Source of the DNA: Candidatus Nitrosopumilus sp.
GTDB lineage: Archaea; Thermoproteota; Nitrososphaeria; Nitrososphaerales; Nitrosopumilaceae
Assembly: GCA_029864805.1 (NCBI GenBank)
Contig: JAOTSS010000081.1
Coordinates: 1 to 7,287, forward strand
Direction of reading: 5' to 3'
Length of the DNA: 7,287 bases
A model generated the notes under the pieces. The model was given only the letters and a program-made list of their open reading frames with translations. It did not search any database and was not told where the DNA came from. Both the position numbers and the translations under genes were made by a program. Of the stretch, positions 1-5,370 are shown one piece after another (the stretch's first letter is position 1; each line of letters begins with the position of its first letter).

Positions 1-184
1 TTATTTTCTTTCTAGATGTTCCTTTAGCAGTTGTTATCATCATATTGCCTGCTTGAACTAATCGTTCATCTTCTTGATTTCTGAATGTTTGTCCAGACCA
101 TGCAGATGTAATTAGCGGTTCTTGAACTGTATGAGTTCCTTTTTGGGTGGATCTTCTTACAGTTGTAGGGATTGATTTATTCAT
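1..184 (-). CDS. Unrecognised small basic protein, 3' end outside window
   Basis: An open frame starts with ATG at 184-182 and runs without a stop for 61 codons to the left edge, so the C-terminus is missing. The protein begins MNKSIPTTVRRSTQKGTH and is rich in Thr, Arg, Lys and Gln, with no Cys, membrane segment or signal peptide. The visible stretch ends in the basic run TAKGTSRKKI. I do not recognise the family. The start is supported by a box A on the same strand (TTATACC within 206-214) centred about 25 bases upstream, which predicts transcription beginning at or next to the ATG (leaderless). No Shine-Dalgarno is seen. The even codon use and fitting promoter argue for a real gene, but a chance ORF cannot be excluded. 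Confidence 0.5.
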   Translation of the reverse strand, partial: MNKSIPTTVRRSTQKGTHTVQEPLITSAWSGQTFRNQEDERLVQAGNMMITTAKGTSRKKI

Positions 185-205
185 ATATTCATATTTTATG
201 TAATA

Positions 206-214
206 GGTATAAGC
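206..214 (-). promoter_or_regulatory. Archaeal box A for the 184 ORF
   Basis: The minus strand reads GCTTATACC here, close to the archaeal TATA consensus TTTAWATA. Its centre lies about 25 bases before the ATG at 184, the usual distance from box A to the transcription start, so the mRNA would be leaderless. Short A+T-rich motifs are common in this DNA; the spacing is the main support. Confidence 0.4.
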
Positions 215-269
215 ATCCTGTTAACATTGTTTACAATATTATTAGATTCATACATAAATACAAGTGAAA

Positions 270-455
270 CTAATACAATAAAGCAGATGTTCTAAGATCT
301 TTATCGGCCCATAGAAATAACGTATGTTCATGTCCTGATATGATCTTCAAAAATTTGGACATGTTTGTTCTTTGAATTTCATCAAGTATTTCTTCAATGT
401 TATCATGAGTATCAAAATCAATTATTCTGAACATCTCTTTTCTTATTGGTTCCAT
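270..455 (-). CDS. Small acidic hypothetical protein, 61 aa
   Basis: The frame runs from ATG (455-453) to TAG (272-270). The N-terminal half is charged and helix-like (residues 8-31, with FDTHDNIEEILDEI). The C-terminal half alternates hydrophobic residues (KFLKIISGHEHTLFLWADKD, residues 34-53) as a beta hairpin would. There are no Cys and no signal or membrane segment. I do not recognise the family. No good Shine-Dalgarno precedes the start. A weak TATA-like TTTGATAAAG (plus 473-482) lies about 22-25 bases upstream and could allow a leaderless start at 455 or at Met8 (434). The mixed amphipathic composition looks more like protein than random A+T-rich DNA. It shares strand with the ORFs on both sides but is not packed against them, so it is probably its own transcription unit. 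Confidence 0.5.
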   Translation of the reverse strand: MEPIRKEMFRIIDFDTHDNIEEILDEIQRTNMSKFLKIISGHEHTLFLWADKDLRTSALLY

Positions 456-607
456 ATCATTTCATTAGTTCTTTATCAAATGGATCTGAAATTATCTACT
501 TTTTTGAAAAAATTACGTATGTAATAAGAGAATTTTTTGGGTCTATATGGGATTTGGTTACTGGTAATTAATTTTCAATTTTTTCTTTTTTTGAAGCAAA
601 TTACTTA

Positions 608-697
608 CACGTGGGTCTTTTTTTCAACCTACTAACTATGTCCCCATACATGTTGTGCTGGGGATGTAGTTAAGGCGGTTATTTCAATACCCACGTG
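608..697 (+). ncRNA. Candidate structured RNA (long two-helix hairpin)
   Basis: The outer stem is perfect: CACGTGGGT (608-616) pairs with ACCCACGTG (689-697). After an internal loop (617-625, a T run, against 681-688), AACC (626-629) pairs with GGTT (677-680). Beyond a 2x2 internal loop and a bulged A673, 632-645 pairs with 660-672 and 674, giving 14 more pairs that close on CCCC/GGGG. The 14-base apical loop is 646-659. Two pairs inside this helix (640/665 and 639/666) are G-U and U-G. They pair only in + strand RNA; the complement would give A-C mismatches. That points to a functional + strand transcript rather than a DNA palindrome. A terminator-like hairpin follows at 752-787. It matches no tRNA, 5S, SRP, RNase P or C/D-box pattern I know. 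The promoter is unclear. Confidence 0.4.
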
Positions 698-751
698 GAA
701 ATTGTTGTTGATTTGATTTTCATTGTAAAAGATTCAAAAAGTAGATAAAAT

Positions 752-787
752 GAGAAATCACTATCAACTATCTCATAGTGATTTTTT
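752..787 (+). terminator. Hairpin followed by T run, intrinsic-terminator-like
   Basis: AAATCACTAT (755-764) and ATAGTGATTT (775-784) form a perfect 10-base-pair stem with a 10-base loop. G-U and A-U pairs extend the foot to 752/787. The 3' arm runs into a stretch of six T (782-787) on the + strand only. It lies downstream of the 608-697 structure and could end its transcript. In archaea a T run alone can terminate, so the hairpin may instead stabilise an RNA 3' end. Confidence 0.45.
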
Positions 788-867
788 AAATAAAATGAAG
801 AGAATTGTGGCGTAAAATTTGATCTAAAACCATAGTCAAAGACAATCTCTGATGTTTTTTGGCAAGT

Positions 868-981
868 CTATCTTTTATCAGACTTTGTGGCATCTAATTG
901 TCCATTATCTGAGTGAACGAATTTTTTTCTGAGACCTGAAATGATATTTTCAAAGATTTCTTCTCTTTCTTCTTTTGTCAT
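868..981 (-). CDS. Very small hypothetical protein, 37 aa
   Basis: The frame runs from ATG (981-979) to TAG (870-868). The protein starts MTKEEREEIFENIISGLR and is followed by a basic, polar tail ending TKSDKR. Residues 2-20 make a highly charged amphipathic helix. No Cys or membrane segment is present. The best support is the promoter: CTTTATGTATG on the same strand (1001-1011) is centred about 25 bases upstream of the ATG, so transcription should begin at the start codon (leaderless), as for the ORFs at 184, 1758 and 6845. I do not recognise a family. Its length makes chance a real alternative, but the composition is unlike a random A+T-rich translation. Confidence 0.45.
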   Translation of the reverse strand: MTKEEREEIFENIISGLRKKFVHSDNGQLDATKSDKR

Positions 982-1000
982 GATGTAATAGGTAGTTTAT

Positions 1001-1011
1001 CATACATAAAG
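1001..1011 (-). promoter_or_regulatory. Box A for the 37-aa ORF
   Basis: The minus strand reads CTTTATGTATG, close to the box A consensus. The distance from its centre to the ATG at 981 is about 25 bases, predicting a leaderless mRNA. The A+T background makes single motifs weak; the spacing is the support. Confidence 0.4.
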
Positions 1012-1162
1012 AGAACCTGAATCTTGGATTCTGGACTCTTTATTCGTCACATTCTAGAAAAACTAATGCTGTCGGTACAGACAAAGATAAAACAGAAATA
1101 ATTTCAGAATTGTTTTGTAGTACAATGAAATGAATTAGAAGTGTGTCTATCTGCGTCCATTT

Positions 1163-1372
1163 TTATCCCCTATTTTTAGCATAAATTTTTGCTTTAACTG
1201 ATCTAGGTCTAGTTCTTAACAGCATTCCACAACAAGGACATGAATAACCATCCCATTGAACAAAAATTTCACATACATTACACCTTTTCTGCCCTGAAGC
1301 ATATCTGTACTTATGTAATCCATCAGATTTTGCCTTGTATTTATGACAAACTCCTTTACATACCATTGACAA
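1163..1372 (-). CDS. Small zinc-binding-type protein, downstream tandem paralog
   Basis: This 69-residue protein has three Cys groups: C5 and C9 (CX3C, followed by His10), C31 and C34 (CX2C), and C45, C47 and C48 (in SCPCCG). This pattern is typical of small zinc-ribbon proteins and could bind one or two metal ions. A basic tail (LLRTRPRSVKAKIYAKNRG) suggests contact with nucleic acid. It is a clear paralog of the 1356-1595 gene, sharing YASGQKRCN and the CPCC...LR..PRS block. The TTG at 1372-1370 is preferred because it sits five bases after AAGGA (1378-1382) and places the first Cys at residue 5 as in the paralog. ATG at 1366 would give a form two residues shorter. The gene overlaps the end of the upstream paralog by 17 bases, so the two are probably co-transcribed and translationally coupled. 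The function is unknown. Confidence 0.7.
   Translation of the reverse strand: MSMVCKGVCHKYKAKSDGLHKYRYASGQKRCNVCEIFVQWDGYSCPCCGMLLRTRPRSVKAKIYAKNRG
1277..1306. repeat. Direct repeat copy 1 (30 bases, inside the downstream zinc-protein gene)
   Basis: Thirty consecutive bases are identical to 1503-1532. The segment encodes the shared RYASGQKRCN region of the two Cys-rich paralogs, including synonymous positions, while the flanking coding sequence has diverged. Confidence 0.85.
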
Positions 1373-1595
1373 GAATTTCCTTTTTTTCAGATTTCATCTT
1401 TAGTAATTTTTCTTTGTATTTTGAGCTACGAGGGGTCAATCTCAGCCTGTAATTGCAACAAGGACACCAAATTCCATCCCAATTGAGAAAGAAATTACAT
1501 GAATTACACCTTTTCTGCCCTGAAGCATATCTTCCCATAGTTGTAGGCTTTTTTGCTTTATACCTATGACAAATTCCGTTACAAGTGATACCCAT
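1356..1595 (-). CDS. Small zinc-binding-type protein, upstream tandem paralog
   Basis: This 79-residue protein begins MGITCNGICHRYKAKK. Cys are at 5 and 9 (CX3C, then His10), 30 and 33 (CX2C), and 44, 46 and 47 (WCPCCN), the same layout as its neighbour. Residues 54-73 are very basic (TPRSSKYKEKLLKMKSEKKE), which suggests nucleic-acid binding; this is inference from composition. Such tiny Cys-rich proteins occur in several copies in thaumarchaeal genomes as I recall them, mostly without a known function. The start is well supported by a near-perfect Shine-Dalgarno, AGGAGGT (1604-1610), eight bases upstream. It is the first gene of a two-gene unit; the second starts inside its last codons. It is transcribed divergently from the 1758 gene. 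Confidence 0.75.
   Translation of the reverse strand: MGITCNGICHRYKAKKPTTMGRYASGQKRCNSCNFFLNWDGIWCPCCNYRLRLTPRSSKYKEKLLKMKSEKKEILVNGM
1503..1532. repeat. Direct repeat copy 2 (inside the upstream zinc-protein gene)
   Basis: This is the mate of 1277-1306, 226 bases away in the same orientation, with every base identical. It is part of a tandem gene duplication rather than a mobile element; no terminal repeats or transposase are nearby. Confidence 0.85.
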
Positions 1596-1603
1596 ACAAA
1601 ATT

Positions 1604-1610
1604 ACCTCCT
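1604..1610 (-). promoter_or_regulatory. Strong Shine-Dalgarno (AGGAGGT) of the upstream zinc-protein gene
   Basis: The minus strand reads AGGAGGT, eight bases before ATG 1595. It is the strongest such site in the window and shows that this mRNA has a leader, unlike several neighbours. Confidence 0.75.
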
Positions 1611-1640
1611 AAAAATTCCCCTCAAGAACTGCATGTCGTT

Positions 1641-1651
1641 ATTATTAAAAA
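1641..1651 (-). promoter_or_regulatory. Probable box A of the zinc-protein gene pair
   Basis: The minus strand reads TTTTTAATAAT. A transcription start about 26 bases downstream (near 1620) would give a leader of about 25 bases holding the Shine-Dalgarno at 1604-1610. Other A+T-rich stretches nearby could also serve. Confidence 0.35.
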
Positions 1652-1727
1652 ATATGATCTACTGAAAAATTAATTTGTCAATAAATTGTAATGAATATAT
1701 TCCAAGATTAATGATGACGGAATTAGG

Positions 1728-1736
1728 TTTTTATAA
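1728..1736 (+). promoter_or_regulatory. Box A of the roadblock/profilin-like gene
   Basis: TTTTTATAA is a good match to the archaeal TATA box. Its centre (1732) is 26 bases before the TTG start at 1758, so the transcript should begin at the start codon itself. This also explains the lack of a Shine-Dalgarno. Confidence 0.55.
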
Positions 1737-1757
1737 AATCAGTTATAATTAAGAGTA

Positions 1758-2150
1758 TTGGGATCCAAAGAAATTGAACAATTAGCAAAAGAGATTTTCA
1801 ATGCTGATTCACAAATTATTCATCTAGGTTTAATAGATTTGGAAGGAAATGTCTTACTTGACCAATCTTCAGCCGCATCTATTCCAATGGAACCTGATCC
1901 TGATAGAATAGAGTTTTACAATCAGCTTGGTGTGAGACGAAACACTAGAGAACACTTTGATGAAGCCTATGGAAAGACAAACTATGTTCATATCACTAGA
2001 GAAAAAATGCAGCAAATGATTTTGTACTTGCCAATGATTACAATTTATCTTACTTTGGAGAAATCTATCACTCCTGAAGAAGTAAAGGTTGCTGCTCAAA
2101 AAATAAAATTCATAGACAACGAATTAATTGCAAATGCAATCAAATCCTAA
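1758..2150 (+). CDS. Small roadblock/profilin-like protein, 130 aa, function unknown
   Basis: The frame starts with TTG (1758-1760) and ends with TAA (2148-2150). An in-frame TAA at 1746-1748 leaves TTG as the only sensible start, and the box A at 1728-1736 fits a leaderless mRNA beginning there. The protein opens with a helix (GSKEIEQLAKEIFNAD), then a beta hairpin (residues 20-34, HLGLIDLEGNVLLDQ), an Arg/Glu-rich helix around 50-70, two more strands (YVHITREK and MILYLPMITIYLTLE) and a C-terminal helix. This alpha/beta order is like roadblock/profilin/PAS-type small sensor or scaffold domains. From memory it resembles a family abundant in Thaumarchaeota (DUF6659-type, unverified). It has no Cys, membrane segment or signal peptide. 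It is divergent from the zinc-protein pair and convergent with the glutamate synthase operon. Confidence 0.8.
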   Translation: MGSKEIEQLAKEIFNADSQIIHLGLIDLEGNVLLDQSSAASIPMEPDPDRIEFYNQLGVRRNTREHFDEAYGKTNYVHITREKMQQMILYLPMITIYLTLEKSITPEEVKVAAQKIKFIDNELIANAIKS

Positions 2151-2451
2151 ATAGTTTTAACTTGATCAAAACTAAGGCATTATAAAAAATTGGTTAATCA
2201 TGGTGGCAGTTTTTAAAATTTTCAAGACATTTTCATAATCTTATGTAATTATGAAAAATATCTACGGGTTAATAGAAAAGGATTATTGATTGAGTTGAAG
2301 GTTATCTGTTATTCTTAATTGCTTTTTGTACTAAAGTCATGACATGCTATGAGTGGTTTGTTCTTTTTATACAAATACCCGACACAGAATTTTCTCTAAT
2401 TTCAATTTAGTATTAATTACGAATTTTTAGAAAAATAATTTCAGATATGAT
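2151..2451. other. 301-base intergenic region between convergent genes
   Basis: No credible gene is present. AGTTTT (2154-2159) and AAAACT (2169-2174) form a small stem just past the + gene, and a T5 run at 2210-2214 is a likely end for that transcript. TTTTCATAAT (2230-2239) and ATTATGAAAA (2248-2257) form a perfect 10-base-pair palindrome with an eight-base loop and no T run after it on either strand. CTTTTTATAC at 2363-2372 resembles a box A on the + strand and would drive transcription antisense to the synthase operon. Read on the minus strand, the same spot could start a 12-codon ORF at 2340, too short to call. Confidence 0.6.
2430..2440 (-). terminator. Probable T-run terminator of the glutamate synthase operon
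   Basis: The minus strand reads AATTATTTTTC starting 11 bases after the last stop codon (2452). Archaeal RNA polymerase commonly stops at such T-rich tracts without a hairpin. The overlapping ATTTTTAGAAAAAT is self-complementary, so a T run is also present on the other strand. Confidence 0.4.
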
Positions 2452-3363
2452 TCAGTGTACCATGTTTTCATCTGCAACTATCTTTTCAAATTCCCTGAAA
2501 TCAATCTCTTCATGTTTAATGTTGGCAATATCCAATCTTGAATTTGTTTTAGAAAAATCATCCAAATCTACAATGTCAAGATCTCTTTCAAATATTCTTA
2601 AAACATTTTTTATTTTTTCATAGTCATCCTCATCCAATTTTCTTATTGCTGCTCCCTTACCAGTTGTCGTTCCTTGTTTTGCGTATATTATACCTCCAAC
2701 CATGCCTGCCCCAAATAATTCACCAGGTTCGCCTAAATTCATCAAAATCCCATCTGACATGTATAACCCTGAATTGAATCCGGCCCCAAACGTGACCAAA
2801 TTGCCGCCTCTTGCCTGAGCCATTGCTCTTTCCATGCAGCCCTTTCTGACTAGAATGTCAACTCCATGGCTGTAACTGGTGGATTGGTTGTTCTGTCCTA
2901 CAAGCTCAGTAGCTAGGCCATCTATTACAAATTTTCCACAATATCCTTTATCTGCCAAGCCATTTTCTGCATGACCCTTTACTGTCCAAGTCCCATTAAA
3001 ATTACAAAATGCCCCAAAAAAGTTTCCTACATTTCCCTCTACTGTCAGGTTCAAATTTACAGGCTCTGAGAAACCAAAAATGCCAATTCTGTAGAGCGCT
3101 CTGGGATTTTTTATGGTTATGTTGTTTTCACCGTCTTCAACCTTTTTTCGTAGTATTGAGTTTGTTAAATTTTCATAAAGAATGGGGGCACTTGTAACAT
3201 CTCCAAATTTTTCAATTGCAGCATTTTTTAAACCTTCTGGAATGGATACTTGGAATCTTTCGTGTAATTTTTTCTTTAATAATTCAAATTCGTTAGAACC
3301 TGAACTTATAGAAGATACATCGTTTGCCAGAGCTCTTATTTCATCAATATCTAGTGTGTACAT
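2452..3363 (-). CDS. glxC: GXGXG-domain subunit of split glutamate synthase (GlxC/GltB C-terminal type)
   Basis: This 303-residue protein corresponds to the C-terminal beta-helix domain of large-chain glutamate synthase, here a separate subunit. The helix covers about residues 102-232, with repeating G-rich turns: VEGNVGNFFGAF (108-119), KGHAENGLADKGYCGKFVIDG (129-149), GGNLVTFGAGF (186-196) and GELFGAGMVGG (214-224). In the full-length enzyme this domain has a structural role, packing between the amidotransferase and FMN domains. The N-terminal 80 residues are helical and charged; residues 240-303 form an acidic tail (DLDIVDLDDF). The start is ATG at 3363, with AGGAA (3371-3375) seven bases upstream. 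It is the last gene of the four-gene operon, three bases after the amidotransferase stop. The same family includes GlxC and the MgsB subunit of N-methylglutamate synthase. The fold assignment is firm; the exact reaction of the complex is inferred. Confidence 0.88.
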   Translation of the reverse strand: MYTLDIDEIRALANDVSSISSGSNEFELLKKKLHERFQVSIPEGLKNAAIEKFGDVTSAPILYENLTNSILRKKVEDGENNITIKNPRALYRIGIFGFSEPVNLNLTVEGNVGNFFGAFCNFNGTWTVKGHAENGLADKGYCGKFVIDGLATELVGQNNQSTSYSHGVDILVRKGCMERAMAQARGGNLVTFGAGFNSGLYMSDGILMNLGEPGELFGAGMVGGIIYAKQGTTTGKGAAIRKLDEDDYEKIKNVLRIFERDLDIVDLDDFSKTNSRLDIANIKHEEIDFREFEKIVADENMVH

Positions 3364-3366
3364 TTT

Positions 3367-4224
3367 TTAATTCCTGTAAAAGATCCTTGGTTTCCCAGGG
3401 TGGGGGGTCTCTATTTTTGTTGTAGCTCCTACAACATCAAGTGCCGACAAATCAGTTGCCATTGCCCAAAATGGAGGATGATCAGAATCTCCAGGATTAT
3501 ATCCTATGATGCCTTTTCTTGTCCCAAATTTATCCCGTACAATAGCAATCGAATCCGCAGTGGCAGCTATGTAAGTAAAGGGGCCATCAGCCTTTGCGAC
3601 AAATTCACGATGTGCCCTTTCTATGTCTCCATGTTTGAGAATTTTGCTTGCTAGAAAAACGGCGATGACTTCTGAGTCACTATCAGTATGAAATGTAAAT
3701 CCTTCCAATTCTAGCGAATCTCTTAACATGTTATAATTTGTAATCTCCCCATTGTGAACTATTGCAATATCAGGTACGATTGTAGTGCTGAACGGATGAG
3801 TATTGTATGGAGTTACCCTGCTGCTTGTTGCAATTCTTAGGTGACCTATGCCATGAGAACCATTCATTTTTCGTATGCCAAATTTTCTATCAAGGTCTCT
3901 AGCTAACCCAGTTTCTTTGAGTATTGTCATTTCATTTTCAAAACTAAAAAAGTGACATTCAGAATCTTGGCTTAATTTTTCTAAATTTTCAGGTACATTT
4001 TCTGATGAGGATTCAACCTCATCAATGCTATAATTAGACATTCCTTCTTTTCTGAAATTTTTTATCTTGAAAGAGTCTCCAGCATTATTTTTGTCAAATA
4101 TAGCAATTCCGGCTCCATCCTGAGCTCTTATCTGCTGACTTTCCATCATATCTTGTAAAATTGAACCCACTGGAGAATAGCGTAAACTGCTATCATCCAT
4201 CATGAGTCCACAAATTCCGCACAT
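3367..4224 (-). CDS. glxB: Class II glutamine amidotransferase subunit of split glutamate synthase (GlxB type)
   Basis: This 285-residue Ntn hydrolase releases ammonia from glutamine for the FMN subunit. The protein starts MCGICGL, so Met removal exposes Cys2 as the N-terminal nucleophile. Other family motifs are RAQDGAGIAIFD (33-44), GIGHLRIATSSR (125-136, with the glutamine-binding Arg), THPFST (142-147), VHNGEITNYNMLRD (156-169, with the oxyanion-hole Asn-Gly) and FHTDSDSEVIA (178-188, substrate-binding Asp). The HPFST and TDSDSEV forms recall GlxB/MgsA proteins more than PurF. All the expected catalytic residues are present, so it should be active. The linker at about 60-105 is Ser/Glu-rich and looks variable. 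ATG 4224 directly follows the previous stop (TAA-ATG) with GAGGAA (4231-4236) six bases before the stop-start junction, implying coupled translation. It acts in the cytoplasm. Confidence 0.92.
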   Translation of the reverse strand: MCGICGLMMDDSSLRYSPVGSILQDMMESQQIRAQDGAGIAIFDKNNAGDSFKIKNFRKEGMSNYSIDEVESSSENVPENLEKLSQDSECHFFSFENEMTILKETGLARDLDRKFGIRKMNGSHGIGHLRIATSSRVTPYNTHPFSTTIVPDIAIVHNGEITNYNMLRDSLELEGFTFHTDSDSEVIAVFLASKILKHGDIERAHREFVAKADGPFTYIAATADSIAIVRDKFGTRKGIIGYNPGDSDHPPFWAMATDLSALDVVGATTKIETPHPGKPRIFYRN

Positions 4225-5370
4225 TTAATTTTCCTCTTCCATTACAAGGCAGATTATCTTCTGTTTTTGTTGTTGATCAATCGAAATATTTTTTGTATCG
4301 ATATATTCATCAAGTATTTCCTCAACAATGTTTCTATATGTTTTATCTACACCTTCCAAAGGAATGTTTCCCTGCATACTTGCCTTGATACTGGATGTTC
4401 TAAAGTCACTGGGGGACAAATTATGAAAGTCACTGTATCCAAGTGCTGCAGGAATGCCAGTTAACTCACTTTTTGTGGCAATCATATGATTGAAAATTTT
4501 TTGTGCAGTAATTTCCTCATCAAAGAAATTTTCTGAATGATGGCCGACTTTGGCAATCAAAAGACTAGTGTCATAACCAATAACATCTGCACCCAATCCT
4601 GCAGCTTTTACCATCTTTCCTGCATTGTTTACATCCCCTGCAACAACTAAGCAAGCCCCGTCATTTTCCTTTCCTCTGTAGAATTCGTTTATAGCTAATT
4701 TTGCATCGTGTATGATTGCGATTGCATGTTTTCCCTTATACTTTTCACTTTTTGCAATATTGTCAGTGTTTACTAAAATTCCATCAGCACCTAATTCAAG
4801 CAGTTTTGCTGTATAGTATGCGAAATATTCATCCACCTCAACTAGAATAGGACCGTCAAATTCCTTGCGAATTTTTTCAATCTTTTCTTCTGTTTTGACT
4901 CCAATGTATTCCAATACAATTCCATCCGGGTCAGCTAGTTTGTTTATGTCACTCAATATCTGAAAGTGCGGGTATTTCCTTTCATCACAAGGTTCATCTT
5001 TTGATATTAATCCAACTGTAGTTCTATTGTCATCTAAATCATTCAAGGCCAAAACAAGTGCATCTTTTGAACTTTGAGATAGATCGAATTCGCCGTAAAT
5101 TAAAATCGGCATTTTCAAGGATACTTTCTGATCTCCTTTTCGCCCAATTTTTGTTGTAAGTTTGATTTTCTCCCTATATGGATCAAATGGAGGTCTGGAC
5201 AATTGTGCACCAAGTGCAACTACGTATTCCCATAGATTCCCTTCTTTTTCAGAACCACTTTTCTCCCTGATTGTTCTTATTACATCATCAGTGGACTTTT
5301 TTCTGGGTAAACCCGTATTGCAAAGTTCCAATATTGATTTTCTGATTATGGCCTTTTCATTTAGTCTCAA
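4225..5370 (-). CDS. Degenerate FMN-domain paralog of glutamate synthase, probably non-catalytic subunit
   Basis: This 381-residue protein aligns with the catalytic subunit encoded just upstream, but about 110 residues are missing. Shared landmarks are RPPFDPYREKIKLTTKIG (59-76, the entry segment of archaeal GltB-type barrels), MPILIYGEFD (87-96), a GADGILV strand (194-200), GLGADVIGYDTSLLIAKVG (258-276) and IFNHMIATKSELTGIPAALG (292-311). Between the last two the catalytic copy has 27 residues with the [3Fe-4S] cysteines CX5CX4C; here there are 11 and no Cys. The GEGG, KIGQGAKIGHGG and GGTGA motifs are also absent, although an Asn/Gly-rich phosphate-site-like stretch (AGDVNNAG) remains. I infer a structural or regulatory partner that may not bind a cluster. 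The only possible start is TTG 5370, overlapping the previous TGA (TTGA), after AAGGTGA. Conserved surface and full length argue against a pseudogene. Confidence 0.8.
   Translation of the reverse strand: MRLNEKAIIRKSILELCNTGLPRKKSTDDVIRTIREKSGSEKEGNLWEYVVALGAQLSRPPFDPYREKIKLTTKIGRKGDQKVSLKMPILIYGEFDLSQSSKDALVLALNDLDDNRTTVGLISKDEPCDERKYPHFQILSDINKLADPDGIVLEYIGVKTEEKIEKIRKEFDGPILVEVDEYFAYYTAKLLELGADGILVNTDNIAKSEKYKGKHAIAIIHDAKLAINEFYRGKENDGACLVVAGDVNNAGKMVKAAGLGADVIGYDTSLLIAKVGHHSENFFDEEITAQKIFNHMIATKSELTGIPAALGYSDFHNLSPSDFRTSSIKASMQGNIPLEGVDKTYRNIVEEILDEYIDTKNISIDQQQKQKIICLVMEEEN

Larger units (their letters stand above)
456..867. other. 412-base stretch without a gene; holds an RNA candidate and a hairpin
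   Basis: No convincing reading frame was found on either strand; the longest I saw are about a dozen codons. The stretch is A+T-rich with several T runs. It contains the long hairpin at 608-697 and the terminator-like hairpin at 752-787, both listed separately. It also contains TGGTTACTGGTAAT at 555-568, which includes one copy of the TGGTAAT motif found three times upstream of the glutamate synthase operon. A single 7-mer is expected about once or twice by chance in a window of this composition, so this copy is not significant on its own. Confidence 0.6.

Noticed and set aside
608..697. tRNA, 5S rRNA, SRP or RNase P RNA at the long hairpin
   Set aside because: There is no cloverleaf, T-loop or family consensus; only a single extended hairpin is seen.
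1240..1452. 70-codon + strand ORF across the zinc-protein pair
   Set aside because: It is antisense to two genes with clear Cys motifs and Shine-Dalgarno sites; it has no promoter or recognisable protein features.
1869..2099. 76-codon minus-strand ORF
   Set aside because: It is the shadow of the 130-residue + strand gene and has no start signal.
2305..2340. 12-codon minus-strand ORF (MTLVQKAIKNNR) with a TATA-like site at the right distance
   Set aside because: It is too short to separate from chance, and the A+T block could serve either strand.
3400..3654. 84-codon + strand ORF
   Set aside because: It lies antisense within the amidotransferase gene, whose catalytic motifs are intact. The same applies to the + strand ORFs inside the other synthase genes.
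4225..5370. Pseudogene interpretation of the degenerate synthase paralog
   Set aside because: The frame is intact over 381 codons, the deleted part is a clean loop, and the gene has a good ribosome binding site and tight junctions on both sides.
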